Source: Chitinophaga alhagiae
GTDB taxonomy: Bacteria; Bacteroidota; Bacteroidia; Chitinophagales; Chitinophagaceae
Reading direction: 5' to 3'
Assembly: GCF_003568665.1 (NCBI RefSeq)
Contig: NZ_QXMH01000001.1
Span: forward strand, 1,736,001-1,800,000
Length of the DNA: 64,000 nucleotides
Positions 61,017-64,000 of this stretch are shown here, piece after piece. The position numbers and the translations under genes are program-made. The notes beneath the pieces were generated by a model. It saw only the letters and a list, made by a program, of their open reading frames with translations, was not told where the DNA came from and ran no database searches. Position 1 is the first letter of the stretch. Each line of letters starts with the position of its first letter.

Positions 61017-64000
61017 TTAGCTGAAAAGGTATAGCACGTCTTCCTTCGTGAGCTTCTTGATAAAACCGCTGTCATCAGCAATGATCTCTTTCACCAGCGA
61101 CTTTTTGCGCTCCTGCAGTTCCAGTATTTTTTCTTCTACCGTGTCTTTACAGATCATGCGGTAGGCAAAAATATTTTTTGTTTGGCCAATACGGTGGGTA
61201 CGGTCAATGGCCTGCTGTTCTACAGCGGGGTTCCACCAGGGGTCAACAATGTACACATAGTCTGCCGCGGTGAGGTTGAGGCCCACGCCGCCCGCCTTCA
61301 GCGAGATCAGGAACACCCTGCAATCGTCATTGTTCTGGAAGTTCTGGATCGCTTTTTCCCGGTCTATGGTAGAGGTGCTGCCGTCAAAATACTCATATGG
61401 TATTTTCATATGCGCCAGCCTGTCGCGGATAAGGCCCAGCATACCCAGGAACTGGCTGAACACCAGCACTTTGTGATGCCCGATGTTTTCCGCTATCTCG
61501 CGTGTCAGTTCGTGCAGTTTCACGGAGTGGTTGGGGTATTTCTCCGTTTCGTTCAGGATAGCGGGCGAGTCGCATATCTGCCGCAGCTTCATCAGGCCCT
61601 GCAGAATGGTCAGCTGGCTGCGCTCCATGCCCTGGTCTTCTATCACGCCCAGGATCTTGGAACGGTAGGTATTGCGGTAAGCATCGTAAATATGCCGCTG
61701 CTCGGGGTCCATTTCGCAGAATATTACCGTTTCGATCTTCTCCGGCAGGTCTTTGGCCACCTGCTCTTTGGTGCGGCGCAAAATGAAAGGATAGATCAGC
61801 TTCTTCAGATGCTCTTTCCGCTCCTCATCCTGGAACTTGTCTATGGGCGTGGCAAACTCGTTCCTGAAAAAGTCTACCGTGCCCAGCATGCCGGGGTTGA
61901 GGAAGTTCATCTGCGCATATATGTCAAAGGTGTTGTTCTGCATGGGCGTACCGCTGAGCGCAATCCGGTTGCGGGTATGCAGCAGCTGTGCCGCTTTGGT
62001 CACCTTGGATTGCGGGTTCTTGATGGCCTGCGATTCGTCTAGTATCACATAATCGAACTCCATTTTCATCAGCAGCTGCACATCGCTGCGCAGGGTGCCG
62101 TACGTGGTGATGAGCACGTCAAACTTTTGCAGCTCGTCTGAATCGCGCAGGCGGGCCGGGCCGTGGTGGATGTGATAGCGGATGTCTGGCGTAAATTTCC
62201 TGATCTCGTTCTCCCAGTTGTAGATCAGCGTGGTAGGACATACCACCAGCACCAGGCAGTTGGCATTGGCATTTTTATAATGCTGAACAAAAGTAAGGGC
62301 CTGAACGGTTTTACCGAGACCCATATCATCTGCCAGAATACCGCCCCACTTCACTTCATCCAGGTAGTTGAGCCACTGGAAGCCGCTTTCCTGATAGGGG
62401 CGCAGATTGGCCTGCAGGTTGACGGGCAGGCTTACGCTCCTGATCTCGTCAAACTGCAGCAGCTTGCGCCGCTTTTCGTCCAGCTCCACCAGAATGGCCT
62501 CATCGTCAATGAACTCGTACAGCTCATCTATCACGGAAAAGTTGTACTTGCTCAGCTTGAGGCCGGCGCCTTTATCTTTTTCTTCCCCTATCTTGAACAG
62601 CAGGGAATATTTTTTCAGCCATTCTTCCGGCAGCAGCCCCAGGGTGCCGTCTGCCAGCTGTACGTAGTTCTGTTTGTTGGCGAGCGCGCGCTTGATATCG
62701 CGGATGCCTACTTTCTGATCTCCGTACAATACCTCCACCTGCGCGTCAAACCAGTCTATGCCGGAGCTGATCTGCAGGTTGGTGACCGGTTTTTGCGGGT
62801 TGAAGCGGAAATTCCGCAGCTGTTCAAACCCGAATATGCGCACGTTCATTTCCTTCAGCGCGTCAAAGAAGAGGAAGAACCAGTTGTTTTTCAGGGCTTC
62901 CTTGGAGCGAAGGAAAAAGTAGTTGTAATTATTGAGATTGGCGAAATTGGTATGCAGTGTGCGCAAGCTGGCCACAAAGGCGTTTTCCGCTTCCTTGTTC
63001 CGGTGTATCACCAGCACCTTGTTGCCTTCCTGTACGGTAATCCGGGATTCTTCGTTCCACTCCACTTCGTGGCCGTGATAGGCAAAGCCGGGTTGTATCA
63101 CAAAAGTTTCGCCCAGTTCCTTGAGGTATACCCTGGTTTCCGGCACCACATCGTCTACTTCCGCCAGCAGGGCGGAGTCAAACTGCACGGGATAGTTTTT
63201 GCCCAGGGGCAGCATCACCTCCTTCAGAAAATCCTGCCACTCGGCGGCAGGCACGCGCAGGGCGTTCATCTGCTGGTAGCGCATGATGTTGATACTGTCT
63301 TGCGGGTTCCTGAACTGGTACATGATGCCTTTGTGGAGGAACAGCATGGGGCTGCCCCACTGGTTCTCAGACACGTTCACCGCTTCGCCGTCAATATCCA
63401 CCCAGGCGGTCACCTCCACATGCCCGTCTACCTGGTCTGCCTTGAAATAAGGCTGCAGCGGCGTATCATCTACCTGCACCGGCTGTAGGTTTTTGGTTTT
63501 GAAGGGCTGCCCTTCGCGCAGCAAAAATACCAGCCGGTGATCTGCCAGCAACGGGAACAGCTTGCCCAGTTTGGGATGCAGGTATTCAACGATCAGCTCC
63601 ATGGTTTCCATGGGCAGGCCGTCTTCATTTTCGTGCATGATGTTTTCCCAGATGCCAGCAAAAGGGGAGTTCTTGTTAAGGAACTTGCTCACTTCTGCCT
63701 GCTGCAGCTTGCGGATGGGGGTGATCAGGTCCCGGTCTTTTTCCCTGAACTGGTAAAAGTCCACATACTTGCCCAGGTCTACGCGGCTGATAAGGGATAC
63801 GAACTCGGACTCATCCTCGTTGGCATCCCCGCTGATAAGCTCCGTCTGGAAGTAGGGAAACAGTTTCTCGTTGGCGTTCAGCACCACGCCCAGGCGGCGT
63901 GTAGCCGTAATGGTTTGTGCCTCTTCCGGCTCGGGTTTGGCGGCGGCCGGGGCCTCCACCTTTTTGATAGAGGGGTCCAGCACCCGCAGGAACGGCTTGC
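61017..64000 (-). CDS. SNF2-family DNA/RNA helicase, 5' end outside the window
   Basis: The frame is open to the right edge, so the protein is longer than the 994 residues seen. The C-terminal half is a SNF2 ATPase: DDMGLGKTVQAL (motif I), VVCPTTLIYNW (Ia), LDESQAIKNPQS (DEAH-box equivalent, motif II), ALSGTPMQNN (III), VFLISLKAGGVGLNLTAAD (V) and DPWWNPAVEQQAIDRTHRIG (VI, shortened to 20 residues). The N-terminal part carries a long unassigned region typical of bacterial SNF2 proteins. It likely acts as a DNA translocase in transcription or repair. Convergent with the response regulator, 22 bases apart. Confidence 0.9.
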   Translation of the reverse strand, partial: KPFLRVLDPSIKKVEAPAAAKPEPEEAQTITATRRLGVVLNANEKLFPYFQTELISGDANEDESEFVSLISRVDLGKYVDFYQFREKDRDLITPIRKLQQAEVSKFLNKNSPFAGIWENIMHENEDGLPMETMELIVEYLHPKLGKLFPLLADHRLVFLLREGQPFKTKNLQPVQVDDTPLQPYFKADQVDGHVEVTAWVDIDGEAVNVSENQWGSPMLFLHKGIMYQFRNPQDSINIMRYQQMNALRVPAAEWQDFLKEVMLPLGKNYPVQFDSALLAEVDDVVPETRVYLKELGETFVIQPGFAYHGHEVEWNEESRITVQEGNKVLVIHRNKEAENAFVASLRTLHTNFANLNNYNYFFLRSKEALKNNWFFLFFDALKEMNVRIFGFEQLRNFRFNPQKPVTNLQISSGIDWFDAQVEVLYGDQKVGIRDIKRALANKQNYVQLADGTLGLLPEEWLKKYSLLFKIGEEKDKGAGLKLSKYNFSVIDELYEFIDDEAILVELDEKRRKLLQFDEIRSVSLPVNLQANLRPYQESGFQWLNYLDEVKWGGILADDMGLGKTVQALTFVQHYKNANANCLVLVVCPTTLIYNWENEIRKFTPDIRYHIHHGPARLRDSDELQKFDVLITTYGTLRSDVQLLMKMEFDYVILDESQAIKNPQSKVTKAAQLLHTRNRIALSGTPMQNNTFDIYAQMNFLNPGMLGTVDFFRNEFATPIDKFQDEERKEHLKKLIYPFILRRTKEQVAKDLPEKIETVIFCEMDPEQRHIYDAYRNTYRSKILGVIEDQGMERSQLTILQGLMKLRQICDSPAILNETEKYPNHSVKLHELTREIAENIGHHKVLVFSQFLGMLGLIRDRLAHMKIPYEYFDGSTSTIDREKAIQNFQNNDDCRVFLISLKAGGVGLNLTAADYVYIVDPWWNPAVEQQAIDRTHRIGQTKNIFAYRMICKDTVEEKILELQERKKSLVKEIIADDSGFIKKLTKEDVLYLFS

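Overview
The window looks like chromosomal DNA of a Bacteroidota member, most likely a Chitinophaga-type bacterium (family Chitinophagaceae); this rests on gene content, not on a database search. Pointers are the gliding lipoprotein gldH, batD/batE, a GLPGLI-family protein beside an outer-membrane beta-barrel protein, mqnC of the futalosine menaquinone route, PDZ/retropepsin and M16 peptidases, and many promoters of the Bacteroidota type (TTTG - about 19 nt - TAnnTTTG). Coding density is high. I found no tRNA, rRNA, CRISPR, insertion sequence or prophage, so this is mostly housekeeping DNA with small accessory pieces.

Layout. 0-13 kb: the 3' end of an epimerase-like gene, a lipoprotein gene behind lpxD, a Crp/Fnr regulator, a pseudouridine synthase, yicC, gldH, an OmpR-type two-component pair, a LytS/LytTR-type pair whose kinase looks degenerate, batD-batE, an SDR and a YjjG-type nucleotidase. 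13-20 kb: a phospholipid cluster (CPBP protease, DUF2007, cdsA, psd), dusB, a stand-alone NUMOD4/HNH protein, proC, and a probable toxin-antitoxin operon (MqsR-like toxin, HTH plus SocA/Panacea antitoxin) with two near-identical palindromes in its promoter. 20-27 kb: a five-gene tripartite RND efflux operon led by two TetR regulators. 28-33 kb: an aminotransferase, dnaN, a sterol-desaturase-family protein and small genes, with a nested inverted repeat between two convergent genes.

33-39 kb: a TPP-riboswitch-controlled thiamine operon thiS-thiC-tenI-like-thiD-thiE-thiG-thiH; thiF is not present here. The 3' end of thiH is duplicated as a 59-bp tandem repeat in front of an MFS transporter gene. 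41-44 kb: kdnA-kdsB-kdnB, predicted to make and activate 8-amino-Kdo for the lipid A inner core. 44-54 kb: an NTF2-like protein, a D-aminoacylase, a small holin-like membrane protein, an M16 peptidase pair, a double-retropepsin/PDZ protein, mqnC, a lipoprotein, a GNAT acetyltransferase and a Tat-exported TIM-barrel isomerase-like protein. 54-64 kb: a small membrane protein, an outer-membrane beta-barrel/GLPGLI pair divergent from an OmpR-type two-component system with phased GTTAA repeats in the shared promoter region, and the 3' part of a SNF2-family helicase gene that runs off the window.

The observations I would follow first are the toxin-antitoxin operon and its twin operators, the degenerate LytS-type kinase, the nested inverted repeat at 32.2 kb, the Kdo8N cluster, the divergent two-component/GLPGLI/beta-barrel locus, and the 59-bp repeat. 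None of these clearly amounts to a wholly new system from sequence alone.
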